From positions 1 to 64,000 of the forward strand of contig DIWJ01000023.1 in NCBI GenBank assembly GCA_002428445.1: a DNA stretch of 64,000 nucleotides, written 5' to 3'. The number at the start of each line of letters is the position of its first letter. Positions within the stretch are counted from its first letter, which is position 1. Below the pieces are notes generated by a model. It was not told the DNA's origin. It worked only from the letters and a program-made list of their open reading frames with translations, and did no database searches. Made by a program: the position numbers and the translations under genes. This document shows, piece after piece, positions 33,254 to 42,047 of the stretch. Source of the stretch: Syntrophaceae bacterium UBA6109 (GTDB lineage Bacteria; Desulfobacterota; Syntrophia; Syntrophales; UBA6109).

Positions 33254-33565
33254 ATGATCTGCATGCTTATTGAGGTTCATGTCAAGCCGTCAATGCTGGA
33301 CGAATTCCTTGAAGTCATCAAGTACGATGCAGTACACTCGGAGGGCGACGAGCCCGGATGCGTGCGTTTTGATGTATTGCGCGACAATGATGATCCACTG
33401 AAATTCTTTTTTTATGAGGTCTATAAGGATAAAGAAGCAATGTCAGCTCATCGAGAGGCGCAGCACTACGCCAAGTGGTCTCAATTCAAAGAAATCGGGT
33501 TGGACCGGGAGGTCGTGCGGCATTCAACGACAAATTTCCACCCGCCGGATGCGGAATGGAGATAG
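33254..33565 (+). CDS. Antibiotic biosynthesis monooxygenase (ABM/YgiN-like) domain protein
   Basis: The ATG follows ACGGAGGAAGGGTC. The 103-residue protein has the ferredoxin-like dimeric alpha-beta barrel pattern (MLIEVHVKPSMLDEFLEVI, EPGCVRFDVL, FFFYEVYKDKEAMSAHREAQHYAKW). Members are cofactor-free quinone or polyketide monooxygenases or isomerases. Its place between the cupin remnant and the nitroreductase suggests a small redox or detoxification group. Substrate unknown. Confidence 0.88.
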   Translation: MICMLIEVHVKPSMLDEFLEVIKYDAVHSEGDEPGCVRFDVLRDNDDPLKFFFYEVYKDKEAMSAHREAQHYAKWSQFKEIGLDREVVRHSTTNFHPPDAEWR

Positions 33566-33702
33566 ATCTGGGAGAGTTTATCCGCGGGGGAAAAGGAGTT
33601 CGAACCCGTGCGTCCGGATGATCAATACTGGCGTTATATTGGGAAAGATCGCTCATGGTGAAGCTGTTGCTGTAACAGCACACCGGAAATGGGAGGAAAC
33701 AG

Positions 33703-34359
33703 ATGGTTCATTTGGATGAATTGTCAGAATTGATCAAGACGCGGCGTTCGATCCGCAAATTCCAGGACAAACCGGTCCCGGAGGACCTCTTGGTGAAAGC
33801 CCTGGAATTGGCTGCCTGGGCGCCCAACGGCGGGAATAAGCAGATGTGGAGGTTCTGTATCGTCACCAACAGAGAATTGATCCAAAAAATGGGTGACGCA
33901 GTGAAATCCAAGACTGAACTCATCGCCTCCTGGCCGGAAGCCGAACAGTTCGGGGAGACCGTGGCAAGATGGCGGCGGACGTCCGACTTCTTCCGGGAAG
34001 CGCCGGTTTGTATTGCCGTCCTTATGGGACAATATTCCGGTCCTGCCGACTCGATATTGCAGGCCCGGGGAGATGCGGACCCGATTGCCCGGGAGATCCG
34101 ATCCTACCGGGCAACGGGGAAATCGAGCCTGCAAAGCGCGGCTGCGGCCATTACCTACCTCTGCCTGTTACTGCATTACTTCGGACTGGGAACGACCTGG
34201 ATGGCGGGGCCATTGCAGGCCAAAAAGGAAATCGAACAACTCCTGAATGTGCCTCCCGATTGGGATTTCATCGGTCTGATCCCCGTGGGATATGCGGCGG
34301 AAGCGCCAAAGGTTCCGCAGCGTAAACCGATCCAAGATGTCATTCAGTTCTTCCGGTGA
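33703..34359 (+). CDS. Nitroreductase-family FMN oxidoreductase
   Basis: This 218-residue protein opens ELIKTRRSIRKFQDKPVPEDLL, the FMN-phosphate-binding start of the family, followed by AAWAPNGGNKQMWRFCIV and a C-terminal LLHYFGLGTTWMAGPL segment and IPVGYAAEAPKVPQRKP. It would reduce nitro groups, quinones or enones with NAD(P)H as a homodimer. The TTT of its own start context follows GGGAGG by ten bases. The gene is followed by an 11-bp stem-loop. Confidence 0.92.
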   Translation: MVHLDELSELIKTRRSIRKFQDKPVPEDLLVKALELAAWAPNGGNKQMWRFCIVTNRELIQKMGDAVKSKTELIASWPEAEQFGETVARWRRTSDFFREAPVCIAVLMGQYSGPADSILQARGDADPIAREIRSYRATGKSSLQSAAAAITYLCLLLHYFGLGTTWMAGPLQAKKEIEQLLNVPPDWDFIGLIPVGYAAEAPKVPQRKPIQDVIQFFR

Positions 34360-34384
34360 TCGTCCTGACGGGTTACGACGTTGA

Positions 34385-34416
34385 CGCAGGGGGAGCTTCC
34401 CGAATCTCCCCCTGCG
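34385..34416. terminator. Stem-loop after the nitroreductase gene
   Basis: CGCAGGGGGAG (34385-34395) pairs perfectly with CTCCCCCTGCG (34406-34416) around ten bases. No T-run follows, so Rho-independent termination is uncertain. Confidence 0.45.
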
Positions 34417-34579
34417 CTCATATTGGTATCCGGATTACGACTACATCCACGATGGCTTTGGCAACGCCCAATGCCGACGCTGAGACCACAAACAACCTGC
34501 ACGTCAGGAGAAAGCAGTCCCATCAACGAAAGTAAATAATCAAAGCGGAGCAACGAAGCGCATCTTCTACGGTTGGTAT

Positions 34580-35803
34580 ATGGTTGGCGCCGGTTGCGCC
34601 CTACAGTTCGTCCAGTCCACTTTCCTGCTCCAGTCCTTCGGCGCCTACGTCGCTGTTCTGCGCGATCACTTCGGCTGGTCCAAGACCGAGCTCGCGGGTG
34701 CGGCGGCGATGCACCAGGTCGAGGCTGCAATCCTCGGTCCATTGCTCGGCTGGTTCATAGACCGTTTCGGGTCGCAGTGGCTGATTCGTATCGGCGTCGT
34801 CATATTCAGTGTGGGCTTCATCCTGTTCAGCTACGTCGATTCGCTGCTTTCCTTCTACGGCGCATTCATCGTCACCGCGCTCGGCGCCAGTTTGTGCGGC
34901 TTTTTCCCAGTCAACATCGCGTTGATCCACTGGTTCGAGCGCTACCGCGGCCGCGCTCTCTCCGCTGTGCAGATCGGCATGGCGCTTGGCGGCCTCGCCG
35001 TCCCCGCCATTGCCTGGTCGCTTGCCACCTGGGGCTGGCGAACCACAGCCTTCGCTTCCGGAGTCATCATCATGGCCGTCTGCCTGCCGCTTTCCTTCGT
35101 AATCCGTCGCCGGCCCGAGGACATGGGCGAAGTGATGGATGGGGACATGTCTCGTTCCGGGAATCCAGTTTCGGATCATGGAAGAGAGTGCGCGGAAACC
35201 ACTCGCGATTTCACCGCAGGCGAGGCATTGCGGGCTCCCTCGTTCTGGTTGCTGTCGCTCGGCCACGGCTTCGCACTGCTCGTTGTCACGGGCATCAACA
35301 CACACGCCATTACGCACATGAAGGAAGGCCTCGGCTACACCCTTGAGATGGCCTCGTTCGCCATTATGCTGCAGACCTTCGCCCAGCTCGTCGGTGCCGG
35401 CCTGGGGGCCTGGATCGGAGACCGCTTCGAGAAGCGCATCCTATGCGCCCTCTGCATGGGGGGCCATATGAGTGGGCTGCTCTTCCTCACCTACGCCACG
35501 GGGCCGGCAATGATCATCGCCTACACTATCCTGCACGGCACCGCCTGGGGCCTGCGCGGGCCTTTCATGCAGGCGATCCGTGCCGACTACTTCGGCCGGA
35601 GCGCGATCGGCACGATCCTGGGGCTCTCTTTCATGGTCACCTTTATAGGTCAGGTCGGCGGCCCCATGATCGCCGGAATCCTTGCCGACATGACCGGAGA
35701 CTATCGCGCAGGATTCACCACGCTCGCCCTTCTTGCAGGGCTCGGGTCAGCTTTCTTCCTGCTTGCGAAGCGTCCGGCACGGCCTGTGCGGGAGAAAGAG
35801 TAG
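34580..35803 (+). CDS. MFS transporter, OFA family type
   Basis: This 407-residue protein has 12 hydrophobic segments, with FIDRFGSQWLIRIG in the first cytoplasmic loop and QIGMALGGLAVPAIAWSLATWGWRTTA. The frame continues upstream as KRIFYGWY, the usual start of this family, back to an in-frame TGA near 34480, but contains no ATG, GTG or TTG. So either the protein begins at the ATG at 34580 with a slightly short N-terminus, or an ATC or other rare start is used. Its carboxylate substrate is not readable. Confidence 0.88.
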   Translation: MVGAGCALQFVQSTFLLQSFGAYVAVLRDHFGWSKTELAGAAAMHQVEAAILGPLLGWFIDRFGSQWLIRIGVVIFSVGFILFSYVDSLLSFYGAFIVTALGASLCGFFPVNIALIHWFERYRGRALSAVQIGMALGGLAVPAIAWSLATWGWRTTAFASGVIIMAVCLPLSFVIRRRPEDMGEVMDGDMSRSGNPVSDHGRECAETTRDFTAGEALRAPSFWLLSLGHGFALLVVTGINTHAITHMKEGLGYTLEMASFAIMLQTFAQLVGAGLGAWIGDRFEKRILCALCMGGHMSGLLFLTYATGPAMIIAYTILHGTAWGLRGPFMQAIRADYFGRSAIGTILGLSFMVTFIGQVGGPMIAGILADMTGDYRAGFTTLALLAGLGSAFFLLAKRPARPVREKE

Positions 35804-35916
35804 CAAATACGCCTCACCTCGAATGTATTCGTATTTCATGGTAATCATTGATAAGAGAAGATTTTTCATGTCGGTGATGGGCTGCAGGCACAAAAAATAG
35901 CGAATGGAGAGACAAG

Positions 35917-37299
35917 ATGACAATTGCCAGACAAATCGGCGAATATGCAGTGGGCTTCAAGTATGAGCATTTGCCGCCAGAGGTCGTTCATGCGGCGAAG
36001 CGATCCCTTCTGGACGGTATGGGCTGCGCTATTGGAGGTTATGCCAGCGACGCAAGCCGGATTTTTCAGAGTGTTGTGAAGGAAACGGGGAGAGCCGACG
36101 AAGCAACGATCATCGGCAGCGGCATGAAGACTGATTGCCTCAATGCGGCCATGGCCAACGGAATCATGCTGCGTTACCTTGATTATATGGATCAGATTTC
36201 CATCCCCGTGGGACGCTGGTACTCCTACGCTCATCCCAGTGAGATTCTTCCGTCGATTCTGGCAATTGCGGAGCGCCAGCGCTTGAGCGGGAAAGATGTG
36301 CTTGAAGCAACTGTCCTCGGCTATGAACTGACTTCACGTTTCTGCGCCGCCACGAGCTTAGTCCCCATGGCAAAGAAGGGCTGGAACTCAGATACTCTGG
36401 GATCATACATTGTGCCGCCTGTCATCGGCAAAATGCTTGGCCTGGATGCCTCCCAGATAGAGCATGCTATCGGGATTTCCGGGTGTCATGGGATGGTACT
36501 TGGTATCCTCGATACCGCCTCGGAAGAGTTCAGCATGACCAAAAACCTGCGTTTCCCCTTTACAGCCCGAGACGGCATTCTTGCCGCCTTGCTGGCTCAG
36601 AAGGGTTTTACCGGTCCTCGCACGGTGCTGGAAGGAGAAGAAGGCTTTATCCAAACAGTGATGGGAGGAGATTTCGACGTATCAAAGCTCATCGATTTCG
36701 GCGGCCCATACCGCATCTGCAACACCGAGTTTAAGGCCTGGTCAGCCTGCGGCACCATCCAAGGGCACCTCAATGCAACGCTCTGTCTGGTGAAGGAGCA
36801 TCATATCAAGCCTGAGGATATCGCTCAGATCAAAATACAAGCAGGCACAAGGAGTGTTCAGCATACCGGCGATCCGGCGAAACGCTATCCGAGAAATAAG
36901 GAAACCGCCGATCACAGCGCATATTATGTCACTGCCATCGCCATTATCGAACAGACATTAGGTCCTGCACAGTATTCTCCCGCAAAATTTACCGACCCCG
37001 TCGTCAGAGAATTGAGTGATAAAATCTCTCTCGAAATCAATGCCGATCTGGATCAGTTCGGCCGCGCCGGTATCACGGAAATCACGACAACAAAGGGAGA
37101 AAAATACAGTTGTCGCATCGAGTATCCGAAGGGGCACCCGCGTAACCCCATGACGGACGAAGAGCTGCACGAAAAATTTCGCAGCCTCACTGCCGAAGTA
37201 CTGGGGGAAAAGAAAATGCGGCACGTGATCGACGCCGTATCTTGTCTGGAGAAGACTGACGACATGCGTCAGTTCATGCAACTTCTTTGTTTTTCGTAA
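35917..37299 (+). CDS. MmgE/PrpD-family protein (2-methylcitrate dehydratase-like)
   Basis: This 460-residue protein has the full MmgE/PrpD layout: an all-helical domain 1 (AAKRSLLDGMGCAIGGYA, MLRYLDYMDQI, HPSEILPSILAIAERQ) and a smaller domain 2 at about 270-400. Members dehydrate 2-methylcitrate or act on cis-aconitate or itaconate-type acids. The gene is alone and converges on the broken thioesterase. The downstream 38 bases hold no clear terminator. Confidence 0.9.
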   Translation: MTIARQIGEYAVGFKYEHLPPEVVHAAKRSLLDGMGCAIGGYASDASRIFQSVVKETGRADEATIIGSGMKTDCLNAAMANGIMLRYLDYMDQISIPVGRWYSYAHPSEILPSILAIAERQRLSGKDVLEATVLGYELTSRFCAATSLVPMAKKGWNSDTLGSYIVPPVIGKMLGLDASQIEHAIGISGCHGMVLGILDTASEEFSMTKNLRFPFTARDGILAALLAQKGFTGPRTVLEGEEGFIQTVMGGDFDVSKLIDFGGPYRICNTEFKAWSACGTIQGHLNATLCLVKEHHIKPEDIAQIKIQAGTRSVQHTGDPAKRYPRNKETADHSAYYVTAIAIIEQTLGPAQYSPAKFTDPVVRELSDKISLEINADLDQFGRAGITEITTTKGEKYSCRIEYPKGHPRNPMTDEELHEKFRSLTAEVLGEKKMRHVIDAVSCLEKTDDMRQFMQLLCFS

Positions 37300-37337
37300 G
37301 CTGAAGACAAATGTGGCGGATGTCACGGACAAGGGTT

Positions 37338-37768
37338 TCAGGCAGAGTGTTCAAGGGCCGCCATGAAACTCGCCGGCACCTCAGCGGCTTTCTGGCTCTT
37401 ATAGTCAAAAAAGACCCTGGTCGTTTTCACCCGGGCGATTTCTCTGCCGGTTGCTTTCTCCGTCAGCAGGTAATAAAAGCTGCAGCTTTTTTTGTGAAAT
37501 CCGTCACGGCCATTTCGATTTTGAGCGTCTCTCCATAGAACGCCTGGGACTTGAAAACGAGTGTCGCGTCAGCCATAACCATCCCCGTCCGATCCTGATT
37601 TGATAGAAGAAGGCCGATGCGTCGTAGAAAGGCCTCCATTACTTCAGACGTATAGGGGAGAATGGCGATGGCACCCAGGTGATTCCCGGCGCTGATATCG
37701 CTCCTGCGAACCGCGACATCCATGGAAAAGTTGAATTTCTCAGGCAAACCCACATGAACCCGCGACAT
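37338..37768 (-). pseudogene. 4HBT-type thioesterase with a frameshift in an A7 tract
   Basis: From ATG 37768 (MSRVHVGLPEKFNF, with GGGGAA seven bases upstream) the frame gives a hotdog thioesterase with SAGNHLGAIAILPYTSEVMEAFLRRIG. In the run of seven T (37487-37493; A7 on the gene strand) it shifts, ending TGA at 37463. One more A would restore the family C-terminus, CSFYYLLTEKATGREIAR and so on to ALEHSA at 37338. Causes could be a true mutation, slippage-based expression or a sequencing error. Confidence 0.75.
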
Positions 37769-37819
37769 AGATTCCCCGTCTTTACCGCTCCCGGCGGATT
37801 CTGATCGCTGCCCCGCCCC

Positions 37820-37840
37820 GGGAACGTTTACCACATTTGA
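37820..37840. promoter_or_regulatory. Degenerate copy of the 9-3-9 operator upstream of the thioesterase
   Basis: Centre TAC and right half CACATTTGA match the site at 32971-32991 at six of nine positions; the left half matches at five. It ends 52 bases before the thioesterase ATG, almost the same distance as at the MFS gene. Confidence 0.25.
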
Positions 37841-38062
37841 AGTCAGGATGCCGTCACTTTTTGAGAGTTCCCCAAGGACCTGTCGAAGAACGATGGTCCA
37901 CCCCGGTCCCCCGTCGCACCGCTGCGGGACCGATCTTCTTTTTTGACATTCCACTTCTTACTTGGTAGCTTTCCGGGAGACTTCCCGATCGTCCGTCTGA
38001 TGAGCGCGAGGCCGCGACGCTGGAATAGTGGTAGAAAAGAGCAATCCGAAGGAGATTGTCAC

Positions 38063-39172
38063 ATGAACCTGAGAAGATCGATATGTTTCATGGCTGTCAT
38101 GATCTGCATCCTCGTTCCTGCGATGGGTGCTGCGGATTGGGACAGATCCGGCAATCTCAAGGTCGCCGTTCTCGATCTCCTTTCGCGCGTCGATAGAGAG
38201 AACGTCGACGTCATAACGCTGACGGAGATGCTGCAGGCGGCACTCGCCGACAAGAAGGCCTTTCAGGTCGTCGAACGCAGCATGCTGAGCAAGATCCTGG
38301 AGGAGCAGAAGCTGAGCATGAGCGGCCTGACCGAAAGCCAGGCATCGAAAGTGGGCGCTTTGGCGGGGGCGCAAAAGATCGTCACCGGATCGATCTCCAA
38401 AATGGGGGATCGATACATCCTTCTTCTCAAGGGAATCGATACCGGAACCGGTGTCGTGGAACTGTCCGATCAGGCGATGGCCCGGGACATCGACGGCCTC
38501 ATGGAGGCCATACCGCTTGCAGCGGACCGAATCGTGCGCAAGGCGAGAGGGGAAAAGGTCAGCGCCCTTCCGGCAGTTCAGGGAGCCGCGCCACCGCAGA
38601 CGACGATCCTCCTGGAAGAGCGTTTTGCCGACAACCGCAACGGCTGGGCGATCGGGGATTGGGATGCAGCCTCCGCGGCGATAAGGGATCGGCAATATGT
38701 CATTGCCATGAAAAAGCACATCCAGATCTTTTACTCGAAGATCGATCTGGCCATGGACCCGGCAAAGAACTTCAGCGTGGAAGCAAGCGTCGCGAAGCTT
38801 AGCGGCGACAACGGGGATCCCGCCTCCGCTTATTACGGGATGATCTTCGGACGGGATTTCAAGAACATGTACGAGTTCTGCGTGCATCCCACCGGGAGGC
38901 ACATGATCCGCCGGCAAATAAACGGCGGAACAACCTTCGTGCAGTCCTCGGTCATCTCGCCTTGGGCGAACCGGGGAAACGCGGTGAACGCCTTCAAGAT
39001 CGTGAAAGAGGGAGACACCGTCGCCTTCCACCTGAACGGCCATGTGCTGGGCAGCGAACGCGGAAACTTACTGATCGCGGATGTCAACCTGATCGGTTAC
39101 ACGACATGGAGGACCTCCGGTGAAAACCTGCGGATCGCGGGGAAAGACTTCATTGTGCGGCTGGCCGATTAG
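38063..39172 (+). CDS. Secreted CsgG-like protein with a C-terminal concanavalin-type domain
   Basis: I start at ATG 38063 with AAGGAG eight bases upstream. The 369-residue product has a signal peptide (MNLRRSICFMAVMICILVPAMGA). The first half resembles the CsgG/LpoB-type domain: KVAVLDLLSRV, ITLTEMLQAALADKKAFQVVERSMLSKILEEQK and GAQKIVTGSISKMGDRYILLLKGID. After an Ala-Pro-rich linker at about 185-200, the second half (ERFADNRNGWAIGDWD, YGMIFGRDFKNMYEFCVHPTG, EGDTVAFHLNGHVLG) is a beta-sandwich of the type that binds sugars. It probably works at the outer membrane or in the periplasm. The combination is unusual. Confidence 0.75.
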   Translation: MNLRRSICFMAVMICILVPAMGAADWDRSGNLKVAVLDLLSRVDRENVDVITLTEMLQAALADKKAFQVVERSMLSKILEEQKLSMSGLTESQASKVGALAGAQKIVTGSISKMGDRYILLLKGIDTGTGVVELSDQAMARDIDGLMEAIPLAADRIVRKARGEKVSALPAVQGAAPPQTTILLEERFADNRNGWAIGDWDAASAAIRDRQYVIAMKKHIQIFYSKIDLAMDPAKNFSVEASVAKLSGDNGDPASAYYGMIFGRDFKNMYEFCVHPTGRHMIRRQINGGTTFVQSSVISPWANRGNAVNAFKIVKEGDTVAFHLNGHVLGSERGNLLIADVNLIGYTTWRTSGENLRIAGKDFIVRLAD

Positions 39173-39309
39173 TGCGGCCGCAATGGGCACCCCGGTTTCT
39201 CCCGTCCCCTGAACTCCCGCGCCGGACCAAACGCCGGTTCGAAAACCCGCCGCGGCGGAAGAGGGCATCCGGGGGACAGCTGCCCCCATGAAGGTGAATC
39301 GAGCTATCC

Positions 39310-40707
39310 ATGACGGTGAAACAGATGATTGCAGGGGGCGGGGCGGTTGTGTTGGGAAGCGCCGTGGCCGCCGTAACGCCGCCCGGCGGCCTGACCCCGC
39401 AGGCCATGTGGACCCTGGGGATCATTGTCGGGGCCGTAACCTGCTGGATATTTGAAGTTGCACCCGACTATGTCGTCGCCATCGCAATGTGCGCCGCGTT
39501 GGCCTTGTTCCACTGCGTCCCCTTTAAGACGGCCTTTGCAAGTTTTTCCGAAAGGACGTGGTGGCTTCTCTTCGGCGCGCTGGGGATGGGATGCGCCATG
39601 TCGAAAAGCGGCCTTCTCAAAAGGCTGTCCTTGGGGATGATGAAGATTTTTCCTGCAACTTTCAACGGCCAGGTATTGGCCCTCATTTGCGGGGGAACCA
39701 TGGTCGCCCCCTTCATTCCGAGTGTAACGGCGAAGGCCGCCATTATGGCGCCCATCAGCCTGGGCATCAGCGACGCCATGGGCTACGCACGGAAAAGCCG
39801 CGGAGCCGCGGGCCTGTTTGCAGCCATGTATCTCGGGTTTGTCGTCACGGGTCCGATGTTCATCAGCGCGTCTGTCGGCGGGTATATGATGCTGGGCTTG
39901 TTGTCTGCGGATATTCAGACCCAGTTCAGCTGGACCTACTGGCTCGCCGCCTGCATTGTCTGGAACGTCACCGCCTTGGCCGGGATGTATCTGGCCCTGC
40001 TGCTTCTGTACACACCCAAGGGGGAAAGCGCCCTCACGGCGGGAGAGATCGCCCTGCAGCGGTCATCTCTCGGCCCCATGAGCGGCGATGAAAAGACGAC
40101 CGCAGCCGTCCTGCTGACGGCCCTGCTCTTCTGGATGACGGAACCGTTGCATGGCATCAATGCGACCCTCGTGGCACTCTCGGGATTCGTCGTGCTGCTG
40201 GTTTCCGGAGTCCTTGACCGCGCGGATTTCCGTTCGGGGGTGGGATGGGACGGCCTGATTTTCATCGGGGCCATCATCAATCTCGGCAATGTCCTCACCT
40301 CCGTGAATGTCGACCGATGGATCGTACAGGTCTGCACTCCCCTGATTGCCCCGATCATGTCCAACACGTATCTCATGGTTATTGTATTGTGCATCGCGGT
40401 CTTCGCGGTTCGTTTTGTGCTGGTTTCCTTCCTGGCGACGATTGTCATCCTCACGGTGGTCCTTGCGCCCTTCGCCATGCAGGCAGGCATCAATCCATGG
40501 GTTACCGGTTTTCTTATTTCCGTATCCTGCAACGTATGGATCGCATTCTATCAGAACTCCAGCTTTCTGACGTCCTATTACGCCGTAGGCGGGAAGATGG
40601 TGACGCACAGGCAAATGATTCCCTTCTGCATCGCGTACTGTATCATGACGATCGCGGCCGGGCTCCTGAGCGTTCCCTACTGGCAATACCTTGGACTGAT
40701 GCCGTGA
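39310..40707 (+). CDS. DASS/SLC13-family anion:sodium symporter or exchanger
   Basis: This 465-residue membrane protein has about 12 hydrophobic segments and two hairpin-type repeats, with PFIPSVTAKAAIMAPI and VSCNVWIAFYQNSSFLTSY as the paired SNT-like regions of the family. It carries dicarboxylates, tricarboxylates or sulfate. No partner genes are nearby. Substrate unknown. Confidence 0.88.
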   Translation: MTVKQMIAGGGAVVLGSAVAAVTPPGGLTPQAMWTLGIIVGAVTCWIFEVAPDYVVAIAMCAALALFHCVPFKTAFASFSERTWWLLFGALGMGCAMSKSGLLKRLSLGMMKIFPATFNGQVLALICGGTMVAPFIPSVTAKAAIMAPISLGISDAMGYARKSRGAAGLFAAMYLGFVVTGPMFISASVGGYMMLGLLSADIQTQFSWTYWLAACIVWNVTALAGMYLALLLLYTPKGESALTAGEIALQRSSLGPMSGDEKTTAAVLLTALLFWMTEPLHGINATLVALSGFVVLLVSGVLDRADFRSGVGWDGLIFIGAIINLGNVLTSVNVDRWIVQVCTPLIAPIMSNTYLMVIVLCIAVFAVRFVLVSFLATIVILTVVLAPFAMQAGINPWVTGFLISVSCNVWIAFYQNSSFLTSYYAVGGKMVTHRQMIPFCIAYCIMTIAAGLLSVPYWQYLGLMP

Positions 40708-40776
40708 GGAGGGTTTGGGCGTGCAGCTCGTCGCCGTGATGGATCTGCCCCGGAGCGCAAACCACATGAGGGACCC

Positions 40777-41490
40777 GTGAAAACAGAAGCCAGCGGCTGG
40801 GATTTTTTTGATTGTCTATACTGCGTTTCCCTGCGGGAACGGGATGACCGCCGCAAGTCGGCGCTCCGGGAATTTGTGAACGTCGGACTGGCCGATAGAG
40901 TCGAGTTCGTGCTTGGCGAACATCATCCGTTCAACATGGAACAGGGGGTGTATGAATCCCACATGCTGTGCCTCCGTAAAGGATTGGAGGCAGGTGCGAA
41001 AAATATCGTTGTTTTTGAAGACGATGTGGAATTTGACCGCTTTGACCCGGAACGATTGAGACGCTGCACCGATTGGCTGGGACAACATCCGGAATGGAAA
41101 GTCCTGCTGCTCGGAGCCTTGATCCGTTCCAGCCATAAGACTGCGAATCCGTGCGTGCAGAAAGTTCGCTACCAGAGCCTGAGCCACGCCTACGCATTGA
41201 ATCGGCATTACGCGGAAGCTCTGGCATACCAGCCCTGGCAGGGTATCGTCAACGACACCCTCTTTCGTCCGCTGGCCGATGACGTCTATGCGATTTATCC
41301 GATGTGCGCATTTCAGAAGAGTCTTACCTCGGATAATTACAAGTATCCCCTGCTTGTCATTATCCGACGATTGCTGGGCGGGCTTAAGCGTATTCAGAAA
41401 GCAAATGAATTCTACCATCGGCACAGATTCGGTATCTACGCCGCGCACGCCATCGTTCTTTTGCTGGTGCTGTTCGCTTTCTTCTATTGA
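40777..41490 (+). CDS. Glycosyltransferase family 25-like (LPS) protein with a C-terminal membrane helix
   Basis: The start is GTG 40777, with TGAGGG seven bases upstream. The 237-residue protein has the GT25 pattern FDCLYCVSLRERDDRRKSAL, SHMLCLRKGLEAGAKNIVVFEDDVEF (with EDD as the donor-binding site, 81-83) and SHAYALNRHYAEAL. Members add galactose or glucose to lipooligosaccharide cores. The last 20 residues are a membrane helix, which most GT25 enzymes lack. It stands next to the large lipid cluster but points the other way. Confidence 0.8.
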   Translation: MKTEASGWDFFDCLYCVSLRERDDRRKSALREFVNVGLADRVEFVLGEHHPFNMEQGVYESHMLCLRKGLEAGAKNIVVFEDDVEFDRFDPERLRRCTDWLGQHPEWKVLLLGALIRSSHKTANPCVQKVRYQSLSHAYALNRHYAEALAYQPWQGIVNDTLFRPLADDVYAIYPMCAFQKSLTSDNYKYPLLVIIRRLLGGLKRIQKANEFYHRHRFGIYAAHAIVLLLVLFAFFY

Positions 41491-41583
41491 TCAGATGATC
41501 GCCGCCAGTTCTGCGCGGCCCGCCGTCAAACAGGCGGCATCAGGGGGGCTGTCGTATCCCCGGATCGTGTTTTTGACGGCGCA

Positions 41584-41955
41584 TCAGTCTCCAGTGAAAA
41601 ATTTCCGGATATTCTTCCCGGCCTGCCGGAAAGCCTCGCCGGTCTGTTTACCGGCGTCCCTGAACCACTCGCCGATGCCCCGGCCTTTCTTTTGAGCCTC
41701 CTCCTTGCTTTCCTTCATCGACTCCTTGAATTCCCTGGACTTCTCCCTGGCTTCTTCCTTGATCTTCTTCCCTGCATCCTTTGCCCCCTGTCCGACATTT
41801 TTTGCCCCTTCCTTGACCCCCTGCCCGATGTCCTTTGCCCCCTCCTTGAAGTTCTGCCCGATCCCCTTTTCTTCTTGATTGGCGCCGCTGTCGGCGGCCT
41901 GGCACGGTAAGGACCAAAGGAACGCCAGCATCAAAACGATCACGATTCTTCGCAT
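41584..41955 (-). CDS. Small secreted amphipathic-repeat protein (apolipoprotein/LEA-like)
   Basis: I start at ATG 41955 (MRRIVIVLMLAFLW), which has GGGGGG upstream. The 123-residue product has a signal peptide ending PCQAADS and then repeats of an 11-residue type (NFKEGAKDIGQGVKEGAKN, then KDAGKKIKEEAREKSREF) that would form an amphipathic helix, like exchangeable apolipoproteins or LEA proteins. It sits at the downstream end of the lipid cluster on the same strand, so it may bind or carry lipid in the periplasm. That role is a guess. Confidence 0.65.
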   Translation of the reverse strand: MRRIVIVLMLAFLWSLPCQAADSGANQEEKGIGQNFKEGAKDIGQGVKEGAKNVGQGAKDAGKKIKEEAREKSREFKESMKESKEEAQKKGRGIGEWFRDAGKQTGEAFRQAGKNIRKFFTGD

Positions 41956-42047
41956 AAAAGCCCCCCTTCGTTGCATCGCATGGGTTTCAGTTTAACACGG
42001 ACAGGGAACACCGGCAAGGTATGGAGGCAGGGCTTGAGACGGACCCT

